Source: Paracamarosporium sp. OC-R06-R3 (taxonomy: Eukaryota > Ascomycota > Dothideomycetes > Pleosporales > Didymosphaeriaceae). Taken from it: DNA of 64,000 nucleotides. A model generated the notes under the pieces. It had not been told where the DNA came from. It made no database searches and saw only the letters and a program-made list of their open reading frames with translations. How positions within the stretch are numbered: position 1 is the stretch's first letter; every line of letters starts with the position of its first letter. Where the stretch lies: assembly GCA_019828545.1 (NCBI GenBank), contig JACVRA010000120.1, forward strand, positions 1 through 64,000, given 5' to 3'. Positions 31,483 through 42,269 of the stretch are shown here, in pieces. The position numbers were made by a program, and so were the translations under genes.

Positions 31483-32257
31483 TCATTCCTGTACCAGCGT
31501 CTCCACGCATGTCCTGAGCAGGTCCATCAAACGCGTCTGCACGATGCGGCCGGCCGGCGTACCCGCATGCTTGCCGGCACCCCAGCCAAAGGGGAGCACC
31601 AGCCTTCGTTTCGCGCGCGCATCGACCACGACCAGCGCGTCCAGCGGGTGTTCACCTCCGCCGAGGGGGTGCAGCAGGCCCAGCCGCACAAAGTGGTTGT
31701 AGCCGGGGCCAACAGCCTGCACCAAGGGCAATGCGTAGGTGGCGGTTGCAGAGGGAGTGTGCGTGGACGGGTCGCGGCAGAGGACGAGGGCTTGCAACGA
31801 AGGGGAGATGGAGTAGAGCTGGGGCAGCACATCGCTGGGCGCAGTCAGCAGTCAGCAGTGCGCGGTGACGGGCAGGACAGGCGGGTGTTTACCAGAGCAG
31901 CTCGTAGTGCAGCTGTACGTTGCCTTGGACGCACAGGACGAGGATGGACTCGGGGCTGTACCTGTCCGCATTGCTGTGGGGACGCAGGCTGCTCCCGGGC
32001 GGAGACGCCAGCGTGGTGGAGGCCAGGATGCCCGCGACGTCTACAGACCACGCGTCCTCTGGCCGGACGACATGGAGCTCCTCCAGCTCGCCCTGCGTGC
32101 GTGAGCGCTTCAGCGAGTCGCCGTCCGGGGGCGCGGCGGGCAGCGGCGGCCTCTGCTGCGCTCCGTCGGCGTCGTCGTCCAGGGCGATGCGCGATCGTTT
32201 GCGGCTGACGGCCACGTCCATGGTCCAGGTCGGCGTAGGGGCGAGAAGGGCGACCAT
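31483..32257 (-). CDS. Hypothetical protein (238 aa)
   Basis: Two exons, 32257-31893 and 31834-31483. The junction reads HYELLC-DVLPQLYS and keeps frame. The N-terminal half is charged and probably disordered, with a basic stretch (SRKRSR) that may direct it to the nucleus. The C-terminal half is compact: DVLPQLYSISPSLQALVLCRDPS, GYNHFVRLGLLHPLGGGEHPLDALVVVDARAKRRLVLPFGWG. I do not recognise the family. The start could also be the ATG giving MDVAVSRKRS slightly downstream. Divergent from atg5 with 193 bp between start codons. GC-rich sequence gives long antisense frames that are not real. Confidence 0.65.
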
Positions 32258-32450
32258 GCGGATGCAGCGCCCAGCTGCTCAGGACTGGCGGCGATGCATC
32301 CAAATGCTGGGCAGTGAAAGCAAGAGTTCGCGAGCGGCCCTAGCCGTTACTATAGAGACGCCGCGATTGGGCTTCCCCACACTCTGCCCCCTCAACCCCA
32401 CCCGCCTTGCACCCGCTATCCTCCTTGCAGAGCCGCCCTCCCGCGCCGGC

Positions 32451-33605
32451 ATGACCTCCCGCGACGTCGCGAGTCAACTGCGAGAGCGCGTGTGGAATGC
32501 CTCCATCCCCCTCGAGATCGGCCTGCACAGCGCAGACTGCTCGTCGTACCAAGCGGAGCCTTACTTAGTACAAGCCCGTCATCGATAGTGCTGCGTGGAC
32601 TGTGCTGATACTCCATGTGCAGGCACATGTGCCTCGACTCTCCTACCTGGCATTCCTCCTTCCCAAGATCCACACCTTTTTCTACCCCAGCTTGATCTAT
32701 CCCGAAGTCTCGTCGGCAGATGCGTGGCTGGAGTACGAAGACGTGCCGTTGAAGTGGCACTACCCGCTGGGCTTGCTCTATGACCTGTATTCAGGAGCCG
32801 AGCTGCTATCTTCCCATGACACATCCAACGAGCGAGACCGACTTTCCAATCCCGAAGAGGAAGAGACCCCGCCCTGGAAGTTGACCGTCCACTTCTCTAA
32901 ATACCCCGAGGATCAGCTGGTCAAACTCGACACCCAAGAGAAGCACATCCACGATTTGTTCATCAACAACGTAAAGGAGGTCAGCCAACCCTCACCGGTT
33001 CTGAAAAGGCATCTCTTACTGACCAGCGAGTAACCCAGGCCGACTTTCTCCGAAATGGAACTGGGAAGACGGTTATGTCCCTCAGCAAAGAGGACTCGGA
33101 GCAGTTGTGGAATGGTGTCAAGCAGCGGGACTTCAGGCTCTTCAGCCGGGTCAACACGAAGCTCCTAAACCCGCAAGGCGCTGCGCTCCGTAATATTCCA
33201 ATGAGGCTCTATCTCCCGCATGCTGCCTCTCAAGCTGAGATGCCCTCCTCATCCTCCGTCAACGATCAAGAGTCTCGAAAGAATGGGCAAGGAGTCACGC
33301 CGGGCTCAGTGCGAGTCGTTCAGGGCTTGGTACCTGTATCCTCATCGTCACGTAAGTTGCTGCAAGAAGAAAGGCACGATGCGGTACGAGTCGATGCTGA
33401 ACATGTCTCAGGGCAACGACAGACAGTAGGCACTGCGCTGCATGCCATACTGCCAAATCTGTTCCCGAACACGCGGGAACCTTGCCTTATTGCCGCGCCT
33501 GTGCTGCATGGCGCTACTCTTCCTTTGGACGCCAGTGTAGAAGAGCTGGTACGAACTACTGCCTACGTCGACGGGTGGCTCCACATTGCTTTTGTCATGT
33601 TATGA
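32451..33605 (+). CDS. atg5: Autophagy protein Atg5
   Basis: Four exons: 32451-32567, 32623-32979, 33039-33351 and 33412-33605; 326 residues. Family sequence runs throughout: LRERVWNASIPLEIGLHSADC, HVPRLSYLAFLLPKIHTFFYPSL, WLEYEDVPLKWHYPLGLLYDLY, PWKLTVHFSKYP. HDLFINNVKEADFLRNG contains the acceptor lysine (Lys157) that is conjugated to Atg12 through Atg7/Atg10. The C-terminal ubiquitin-like fold includes GTALHAILPNLFP and the final AYVDGWLHIAFVML. Atg12-Atg5 with Atg16 acts as the E3-like enzyme for Atg8 lipidation at the phagophore. Introns are 55-60 nt. Confidence 0.95.
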
Positions 33606-34336
33606 TGGTATGGTCAAGGACAACATGACGGTGGCCATTTGATTGAGCTTAGAGCGTGTGAAGTATTACGTTTCGTGATTCCCAATCTCATGAAGTATAG
33701 AGTGACATTCCATATCAAAGTGAATCTCGAGCAACGAGAAATACTCAGAGACTTCCTCCGAGCTGTTGGGCGGACTAATGTCGCTTCTGATGCTTCCATA
33801 TGTGTAAGCAACTTCTTTTTGAACTGCCTCGTGAAATCGTGCCAGTTGGATACTACTCTACGTTCTTCGAGCTTGAGGAGAGGGTTCTCCCTCTTTGATC
33901 CTAGACAACACACGTGGAATCCACGAAGAATTTCTTGAACGAGTTAGTTGTTGTATATCGTCGCCGTCCTGGTAGTGAATTTGTGAACACATTATATTGT
34001 GGGCAGCACTGAAAGTTCTCCAAGACACATCTGGTTGAATTTGTTCCATGTCCAGGCCATAGTTGATTTACTATTGTCGGGTAGGCTGTCTTTGGGGATC
34101 ATTTGGATACTGTATGATCAGATGAGAGTTTTTAATCGTGTCACTCGTGTTTCTGGAAATACCTTCAGACCTTAAAGGGGAACATTTGGTACCCATTAAC
34201 ACCAGCTCAACAGCAATTTCACACGCACAAACGACATGAACAAAAAGATGTTTAAACTCACTTCCAGAACTCCTCGCTAATTGGTCAAAATCTATATCGT
34301 TTCGACCCGTAAATCCCTATAACCAAAAGCACATTT
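33606..34336. other. Intergenic, convergent 3' ends
   Basis: About 0.7 kb between atg5 and the phosphatase gene, both ending here. A 99-codon open frame on each strand shows no protein signature. Confidence 0.45.
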
Positions 34337-37300
34337 TCACCTCACCGGCCTCAGCACCTCCCACCCCTTCAAGCTTTCCATATCCTCCGGTTCCTCGTCC
34401 ATCAAACTCCTCCCTCTGGCAGTCAACCCAGTTCCCGTCCGCGGTGGCAATGCCGGCCTCTCGTCACTGGTATCAATCAAACTGCCCACGCCATTACCCG
34501 CGCCCACAGGTTTCCTCTCGGCCATTGAGCGACGTGGAGGCGGTGGTTGCGGTCGACTTGGATTAGGGTCAGAAATAGCGCCTAGCTCGGGCTCATCGCG
34601 GTAGCGTTGCAATGGTACAGTAGGCGTTCCGTGAAGGGACGGCTTCTTGGTGGGTATTGGGGGTGCCGCTTTGCGGGAAATTTCTCGTGTAAGAACAGGG
34701 CCTGGAGGTGGCTGCGCAGGACGGTGAGGGAGGGCTGGTAGGGAACGAGTGGATGCGGACGACGGGGTACGTCTTAGGTCGTCGGACCCGTCAAGGTGAG
34801 ACATGGAAGGGTTGCTGCTGGTGTTGTTGGATGAGGGCGCGTTGGTATTGAAAGGTGGAGCTATGAGCTTTCGAACCATCGGATTTGGTGGTTTTGCGTA
34901 ATTGAGGTTTGTGGTAGAGCTCGCCGCACTACTTGTTCCCATGCCGTTGAAGTCTACCGTATGTGCTCGCGCTGTATTCCTGGTTGGTGGTGGTTCTGGT
35001 TTACCCATTTTCCTGACCTCGACCCAGTCAGGCTCTGGTGAAGGCGTAAACGGATTGCTAGGTCGTTTAGGATTAGGTAAGGAATTATTGCTAGGCGGCT
35101 GCACCCTCGAGCGCGCTGGAAGTCCATTGTCAAGCCACCATTTCCTCCGATCTGAACTCGCAGGTGGCAGACCAGGCTCTACACTCTCGTATCCCAACAG
35201 ATCTTCATCATCCGTATCCTCCATTGCTGCTCCACTAGATGCGCGTGTGTCACCGACAACTTCTTTTCTCTTGTTGTACAACTCTTGACTAAGTTGCTCC
35301 TTATGCTTCTCGTCGATCTTGCTAATCAGACATTGGAAAGTTGCATACACAGGACGGTGATCCGAAAAGCGCAGTGGTGCGCAGTCGTAGTTGATCTGGC
35401 GGATATTGTCACCCTTACGAAGAATGCGGTCACACCAGGCAGGGATGCGAGCTTTTTCTGAGGTATCGTAGACATCCGTTCCAACGTCGTATTTGTATGT
35501 GGGAAGGAAGGTGATGCGGGCCTCGGAATAATAAGGGAAGGTCAAGCCAGCAACCATCTGAAGGTTTAACTAAATTATCGTTAGCATTAGCAGAAGGGAA
35601 TGGAGAGCATCGCTTACCTGGTCATTCTCATATAGCGTCTCGAGATCGCCGACATGGCACAGTTTCTGCACCTTTTCGTTGCTCAACCCTATCCGATAGT
35701 TGAAGTCACCGAGCCAAATTACAGTATCGTGATCTTCGATGGATCTGTTCCTTTGAAATCGTAAACCATGACTGATTGTTTTGTAATCCCGATTTCTCTC
35801 TTCGTAGTTCGCAAAACCAGCTGCAAGATGCGCCGTCACAAAACATATTGAAGTGTTAGCGTACTCCATACGAATAGCCACAGCACCTTTGTTGCCTGCC
35901 ATGCCAGACATTCCGGTCTGTTTGTTCGTCAGCATTCGTGTTGATGCCGAATAAGATCGCTTACCTTTTTCAAACTACCTTCAACGTTTTTGATGTTTTT
36001 TAACGACCCTGCTCTGACGAAAACTGATAGACTTGCTCCCACGAGCTGGCCACCTCTAAGCAAAACATACTCCTCTTGACCATGCCTTGTTGCATTCTCA
36101 TTCAAGCAATTTCTGACGGCAGTCTCCCAAGCCTGCCGCCTCGCTGGATCTGTAGACATGATTTGCTGTGGACTCAACTCAACAATCTCCTGGAAGCCCA
36201 CGGCAACAATTTCCGGACACTGTTGAGAAGATGGTACATCTGGACACAGCCAGGCTGAAAGGTCTTCGTGAAGGCCGTTGGTCTTGCCATTAAGGTTGAA
36301 GGTCCCAGTGAGGATGTGTATGACTTCAGTCTCTGAATATTCGGCTGAGCGCTTGCTGAGCTCCGCGATGACGAAGTCGTTGATAGGATCGTACAGATGC
36401 ACTGGTATTTGGCCCATCAACCGACCAAGTAGCATGTCGATAGTATTTTGTCGTCCTTTGTCCGCAAAGTTGTTGATATACATACGTGTAGCGCTCTTTC
36501 TCGCGTCAGCAAGGGCTCCAGCAAGCGACATTTTTCCGTGTCGTGTAAATGAGGACTTCAGCGCCCCTGTTCCAGCGTAAATCCGTGATAATGCATCCCC
36601 ATTATCTGCCCACATGCTCGAATGCCTGGCCCAAAAGTCTTGGCTGGCCCCTAAGGTTTTATGATTCAGGAAAATTTCCAAAGCCATCTTGCTGATGATG
36701 GTTTGGACGAGATTCGTTCTATCCAAACAGTCTAGGCAGTTGGTTCTGAAGATGCCCTCTTGTTGCAAGATCGTAATCGGTCTTCGGACAACATACTCTT
36801 TACCATTCGATCTCGCATGTTCTTCTACGTCCTCAGAAAGATAGTATGCGAAGCCGTCCGCAGAATCGCGTATCCATTGTTGGATCATACTCGCCATCTC
36901 ATACCCTCCAGGTCCTCTGGTCTCGGCATGGAAGTCGTATTCGGTGAGTTTAATGAGCTCGTGTTCCTTAGATTGTTCGTGTGCATAGTTCATAGGGCTC
37001 TGTCTAATGTGATGCCGATACCTATGAGTCAACTCTAGTTCGTTCGGCTTCTCGTTACTAAGGAGATTAACCACGTGTACGGCACCATAGCTCAGCTCAA
37101 GGTTTTCGAAATGCTTGTCAAAAGCTGGTTGGGTAGCTTCCGGTGACCGTGTGATGGTGATCTTCTGTTGTCCAGGGAGCAGTCCAGTTGCTTGCTCCCA
37201 GAACAGCGGTACGCTTCCCCGGACTTGAGTATAAGAAAAGCAGAGTCCAGTTGGTGCGTAAAAGATGGTCTCAGACTCGACAAAGTTTGCGACATTGCCG

Positions 37301-38175
37301 TCGTCATCGATACCTCGCGCATTGAACCTAGTTCCAGCTCTCCGACAAGACAACCTCGAAATCAGTGTCATCTGGGAAGGCAGACCAGACCTCGGGGCTC
37401 GCACAGGAGATGAGGACGATGGTACAGTGACGGTAAGCGCAAAGCCGCGAATAGCAGAGGTCAGGATACCTGAAGCGTCTAGCGCCTGCTTCTCGCGTGG
37501 TGCAAGTCTAGATCTGAAGTCGACCAGCGGTTGAATCATGTACGAGTTCCAAAGAAAGCCCGCATCTAAGCTGTCGATCGAAACAGCGGCAGCATCCGAA
37601 GACCTCTCCTGCAGCCTCCGCGTAAGATCGAAGTCGGAGCTATAGTAGAAGGTTCCACTGCTCAACAGCTTCTTGAGGGCCAGACATGGGTGCTCCATGG
37701 GATTCTCCGACTTGCCTCGTCCAAAACCCATTTCGAACCCTTCCTCATCAATGGTGTCTGTGGGATACGGATTCACCTCGTCGTTCAGCAAGGCATCGTA
37801 GCTCGCGCTATTCAGGCAGTAGAAGCCCACACTGTGTATGCGCTGCACCGTCTCCCCCGGCCGCACGTCGGCAACCTTCCTGCTGCCATTTACTACCACG
37901 AGAAAGACGTCGCCGTTCACCGTGATAAGGCCTAGCGTGCCATGCGCATTGACACTGTTGAGCGCGCGGTAGTCGCTCAGGTCCAGGTCGTCGAGGCGCG
38001 CAAACTCGACCATGCAGCGCGCTGCACCTGCGCCGTTGCTCCCAAGCGATGTGGTCGACGCATTACCGTTGTGCTCGGTGGACGTCGGGCTGTGGCGCAG
38101 GACGAGGGCGTGAGTCGTGGTGGAGAGGGCGATGGCGCGGTGCGGATAGTCCTTGATCAGGACGCGGATGGACAT
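34337..38175 (-). CDS. Synaptojanin-like polyphosphatidylinositol phosphatase (Inp52/Inp53 type)
   Basis: Three exons: 38175-35965, 35917-35618 and 35569-34337; 1247 residues. The Sac1 domain fills residues 1-620 and has the catalytic CX5R in FRTNCLDCLDRTN (about 477-489). The inositol 5-phosphatase domain follows, with LTGTFNLNG, FQEIVELSPQQI, a SGMAGNKGAVAIR block, WLGDFNYRI (near 805), PAWCDRIL and FSDHRPV. The tail from about residue 960 is Pro-rich with several PPxP-type stretches (PALPHRPAQPPPGP, RPQPPPPRRS), likely SH3-binding. Such proteins dephosphorylate PI(4,5)P2 and other phosphoinositides in endocytosis and Golgi-endosome traffic. The Sac motif is intact, as in Inp52/Inp53 and unlike yeast Inp51. 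Confidence 0.94.
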
Positions 38176-38752
38176 GGTCGGCGGTGGACAACGGCTTGGC
38201 GGTTCGCAGAGGGCTCATCAGGCATGTCCGACTCTCTCCTCGTTTCTCGACGGCGTAAAGGTAAATGTTGGGCTCGCGTGGAGACGGGGCGCGGTGGAGA
38301 GGTAGGTAAGCACGTGTGCGCTCAGCTTGGGCATGAGGCCCCAAAAGACTCGACGGGCTTGCTCTGATCAGTAGCCTGCTGACAAGGTCAAAACATGATG
38401 GCTCAATTGGGCCGCTTGAGCAATCGTGGGACGAGATCGTTATGGGATATGCATGCGTTGAACGTGGGATTCGAATTATTGCTGCGGCATGGCCCCTCGC
38501 TTCCCATTCGCCGGTAGGTGGCTCTCAGGGACAGGGACGGATTGATGTCATGGCCTTCTAGGAATGCTTCTATCAACAACTGAACAATATATACAACGCC
38601 GCATGCCTTCGTGGAATCGTCAAGCCGTCACTCCATAGACAGAAAATAATCGGTCCAGCACAAAAGTTCCAGCATCTGAACAAAAGGTATTTTGAAGAAA
38701 GCAGAAGAAAAAGCGCCCACGCAATGAAACCTAGTAGCCAGTGCGTTTCCCT
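38176..38752. other. Intergenic region
   Basis: Promoter/5' leader of the phosphatase gene and 3' flank of the next minus-strand gene's neighbour; no gene recognised. Confidence 0.45.
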
Positions 38753-39379
38753 CTACCTGCGGTACTCGCTCCGCCTCCCGTCGCGATCCCTCTCCGAGAT
38801 GGTGATTCTCTCGCGCGTCACCCTCTCCCCACCGTAGTCTCTGCTACCCCTCCCGTAATAATCTCCCCGTCCACGGCTCAAGCTTCTCTCTCGCGGCCTG
38901 CTCCTGCTCCGCCGTCGGTCGTAGTGGTCGCTGTCGCTGGGTGCCGGCTCGACGTATCGGAAATGCTCGTAGCGCGGGCTGCTGCTCGCTGGGCTGTGCT
39001 CCCGCCGTCTATACTGTCGCTCACGCATCACGTATTCGCTGCGATCCATGCTCGAGCTGGACACGCTGGAGCGACTGGACCGAGCAGGAGAGACCTCGAC
39101 GTAGTGCGCCGAGTGATGCGACACCGAAGGCGGCGGGGGCGGCATCGGGGCGGGAGGCTGCTCGAAGAAGACGGGCACAGGCTGCGGCGCAGGAATGGGC
39201 ATAGGCCTGGGAGCAGGAACAGCGATGTAGCTAGAGCTAGGACGGGGCGACTCGCGCACTATCTCCTGCGAGATGCGCGAGACACGGCGGACTGATTCAC
39301 GCCGGCGCGGTGAGCGCTCGCGCGCTACACGGTAGGGCACAACAACATCTTCTTCTTGCCGCACTTTGACAAGACACAT
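38753..39379 (-). CDS. Hypothetical Arg/Ser-rich protein (208 aa)
   Basis: Single exon. The frame is open upstream to 39709, but the ATG at 39379 gives MCLVKVRQEEDVVVPYRV, a compact N-terminus that looks conserved in kind, whereas the upstream part reads like leader sequence. After about 20 residues it is almost wholly Arg/Ser/Pro-rich: RRRESVRRVSRIS, a proline block (PAPRPMPIPAPQPVPVFFEQPP), then RS/RD repeats (RRRSRSRPRERSLSRGRG). RS-like composition suggests phosphorylation or RNA-related roles, but no domain is visible and no function is claimed. Confidence 0.65.
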   Translation of the reverse strand: MCLVKVRQEEDVVVPYRVARERSPRRRESVRRVSRISQEIVRESPRPSSSYIAVPAPRPMPIPAPQPVPVFFEQPPAPMPPPPPSVSHHSAHYVEVSPARSSRSSVSSSSMDRSEYVMRERQYRRREHSPASSSPRYEHFRYVEPAPSDSDHYDRRRSRSRPRERSLSRGRGDYYGRGSRDYGGERVTRERITISERDRDGRRSEYRR

Positions 39380-39955
39380 GGTCGTGCTGCGGATACAGCG
39401 ATCGGCTTGTGATTCGTGGGACGATCGGTGGTGGGGCTGAGGGCGAGGCGACGGAAGAGCAAAAGGAAGCAGTACGCTGTCCCCCAACTGCGAGTACGTA
39501 TATCGGTTATGGTGGGAGAAGCGTCGCAAGATGAATGGCGCCAAACGAGCGGCAGCTGAGGTGTTAAGAAGAAGCAGAGAGGCCCAAGTGTCAAGGCACA
39601 GCATACTCGGAACCCAGCCACACGGACAAGGCTGGCTCAGGGCTCCCGCCTTGGAACCACTGTAGAACCCCCGCAAGGTGACGGCGTGGCTTTCCACGCC
39701 GCTTACCAACGTTTAGCTTCAGGTACCAAATGCCAGGCCCGGCTCAAGTGAGGGCCAACAACGCTTGGTGAATAAGAATCATTGATCAAGTGCGTCTAGC
39801 ATCTAAAATCTACGCCGAGCTCGGCTCAAACAACAATCCCACCCGGGATGAACCGCCCTATGCAGTGCTATGCAAGATTCCTAATCAACCAAGAACGCCG
39901 CGCTATGCCAGTGTAAGACCTCCCAACCACTTCATACACACTCTATACAAGCAGT
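39380..39955. other. Intergenic region
   Basis: About 0.58 kb; promoter/leader of the Arg/Ser-rich gene and 3' flank of the cdc6 gene. Nothing else recognised. Confidence 0.45.
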
Positions 39956-41941
39956 TTAGAAGCCTTCATCGCCACCCAGAATAACCTTGAGAATATCACT
40001 TCCCGGTCCAATAAGCCCTTCTGCTATTTCCTTCGCATCAAGGCAGCTCGCAACTCTCCGATTCTCTATTGAAATTCCACCAAAACCTCCTTTGCCTTTT
40101 CTGCTCGGAGTATTTGTGGCAACAAGCGACCCAGCTTTCCCCTCGACCGCGGAAATCAAAGACAGAGTTTCGAGGCTACCCACAATGTCCCGAAATTCCG
40201 TGCTAGTCAGCGGGTGGAGTTTTTGCTCACGCTTGCATACCATCGTATAAGCTTCAAAAAGCTCTTTGATCGTGGGCGCCGTGCTATTGGCCTTCGAACA
40301 AGTGACGAAAACGTTCTCTGCAGCAGAAATGCGCTTCCTTTTCTCCAGGGCTGACAGGGAACACAGAACTGCCTTCTGTTGAAGGTTGAGATTCTTCAGA
40401 CGTTGTGTGGTGCCGTTACTAAACACCGTAGCAGTAATGCGAGCCATGTGTGCGATCGTAGCTCGAGGAGCATTAATCGCAGTGAGCTGAGCCAAAGATG
40501 TAGCCAATGCGCTTCTGGTCTTGTCCTTCGTAGGTGATCGAACGGCGGGCGAAGACAAGTTCATATTGTCCACTAAAGGTGTCTTGGATGGTGAAGGTGT
40601 GGAGGCTGGTGTGATTTCGTCAACCTTCCTGGTATGTTGATCGCGCGTATCTGCCTCGACCAGGTCGATGGCTCGTCGACAAATGTCGAGCGCCTTACGC
40701 AGGTCGCCTGTTTGCGATGCAACTTTCTTCGAGAGGAACATGATTGCTGTAGGGTGGATAAAAGGGATGAAGTCTACTTCGTCGGATACAAGTGATTTGA
40801 GCTTTGATGTGATGACCGAAGAAATCTGTGCCGCAGTATATGGCAGGAAGGGCAGCAAGTGGGGCTTGAGGCCGCGAGCCTTCAGGCGAGGCAGGAATCG
40901 GTCCGTGAAATCTAGAGCATTCGCAATTCCGACGAGGACCAGACTTGATGAGTCCTGCAACGACCATTCGAAGATGCTGTAGAGCAGGTCAATGTCGAGC
41001 TCCAAGAGGTGATCCACTTCGTCAAGCGTCACCACATATGACGTCTCGCGCTGCATGAAAATCTGCTCCAAAGCGTCCATTTCTTCGCCCTCTACGATTT
41101 GGGTAATGTCTACAAACCCTTCCAGCAACGTTCGGTATAAGTCGAGGGCATTTTTAACACTCATGCAGTTGATATAGCCGGTCTTGGTACTGCAGTTTGT
41201 GGTAACTTCGCGGCATACATCGTTGACAAAGGCGCTTTTGCCAGTACCGGGTGGACCGGAGACGTAAATGCAGCCCGAACTTCTGCTTTTTGTGCGAGTG
41301 GATATAAATGCCTGGAGCTCTTTCCGTTCTGTCTGGCGCCCGAAGAGTTCAGTAGGCGCAGAACCTCTGACGAACAGCTGACGAGCGTCATTGTAGACGG
41401 TAGGGACAGCGTTGCGAGGGGTAGTAGGCGTGTGAGGTGTTCGTGGTGTCAATGGACGTCCGGCAGCAATGAGACGATGTCTTGGCGTTACCGCGACCTT
41501 GCTGGCGAGGGCGTCTCGATGCCGTGGGGTCGAGGGAGTCACAGCAGGCTTCTCTGGAGACGATGTAGGTGCCTTGGTTGGCGAATTGGCTTTTGCTGAT
41601 GACAGCGGTATGCGCGTGTTATGTGCACCGTGTTTGGCAGGAGTCGTCGCGGCAAGCCTCCTGCCGTGATTTCTTCCAGACGACTTCTCTCCCGGCGCAT
41701 CCACGTCCATCGCATCGCCATTGCGGCCACCCTTTTTGTTTGGTGTAACAAAGGGATTGGCATTCTCGCCCTCATCCAGGATTACAAACTGTGTCCGTCG
41801 TTTTGCGCGTGTCGAGACAGTGGACGGTGCTTCTGCAAACTGTTAGCACGCGTCGGCGGGCAAGAAAGATGGAAAGCGTTTACCTGAGGCATTTGCAGTT
41901 GCAGAACTACGAGTCCTCTTGCCGAGAACCGTAGTAGACAT
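39956..41941 (-). CDS. cdc6: Replication licensing factor Cdc6/Cdc18
   Basis: Two exons, 41941-41884 and 41832-39956 (644 residues). The N-terminal 160 residues are disordered and contain a cluster of CDK-type S/T-P sites (TPRHR, TPRTP, TPRN), the known way this protein is controlled. The AAA+ module has Walker A GPPGTGKS (about 212-219), Walker B TLDEVDHLL, sensor 1 in LVLVGIANALDFTDRFLPRL and sensor 2 in SQTGDLRKALDICRRAI. A winged-helix domain follows at the C-terminus (IKELFEAYTMVCKRE ... LTSTEFRDIVGSLETLSLI). Orc1 is excluded by the absence of a BAH domain. With ORC and Cdt1 it loads MCM helicase at origins in G1. The promoter is shared with msh3 and holds MluI-box motifs. Confidence 0.93.
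41848..41853. promoter_or_regulatory. MluI-box motif (ACGCGT) in cdc6 intron 1
   Basis: ACGCGT, the core bound by MBF-type factors at G1/S genes, lies inside the first intron of cdc6 and 94 bases from its start codon. Confidence 0.45.
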
Positions 41942-42032
41942 GTTGAGAAGCGACGAGGCACTATGTGAAGGAGCAGCGGGTTGCGTGGAAGCTGCGTTCA
42001 GTGGGATGAAGATGGGGAGAAGGGGCGCGTCG

Positions 42033-42038
42033 ACGCGT
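42033..42038. promoter_or_regulatory. MluI-box motif (ACGCGT)
   Basis: Perfect ACGCGT, 92 bases upstream of the cdc6 ATG and about 230 upstream of the msh3 ATG. Confidence 0.55.
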
Positions 42039-42206
42039 CGGCTTTTGCAACACGCGCAACCGCGACCCGCGTAAAGTGGTCTTGGCATGGACACCAACCA
42101 TTCTACAAGCAGTTAGGGGCCTCTCTGCCCTGAAACGGCACTAGCTGCAAGGGCGTCGGAGGAAGCGTGACCGCGTGATGTCAGTGCTCTATTGCGCGTT
42201 CCCAGC

Positions 42207-42212
42207 ACGCGT
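42207..42212. promoter_or_regulatory. MluI-box motif (ACGCGT)
   Basis: Perfect ACGCGT, about 60 bases upstream of the msh3 ATG. Confidence 0.55.
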
Positions 42213-42269
42213 TCGAGGTTCACACGTCGTCTCGCTGACTTAAAGCAAGTCCACAGATACGCCTATCCA

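Larger units (their letters stand above)
41942..42269. promoter_or_regulatory. Divergent promoter, cdc6 / msh3
   Basis: 328 bases between the two start codons. ACGCGT occurs at 42033-42038 and 42207-42212, and several other CGCG-rich near matches lie between. Such sites drive G1/S transcription of replication genes in yeasts. Confidence 0.6.

Noticed and set aside
31450..32208. 252-codon plus-strand frame, Arg/Ala-rich
   Set aside because: Shadow of the minus-strand hypothetical gene at 31483-32257, which has consistent splicing and better composition.
38741..39295. 184-codon plus-strand frame
   Set aside because: Antisense to the Arg/Ser-rich protein gene, caused by its repetitive codons.
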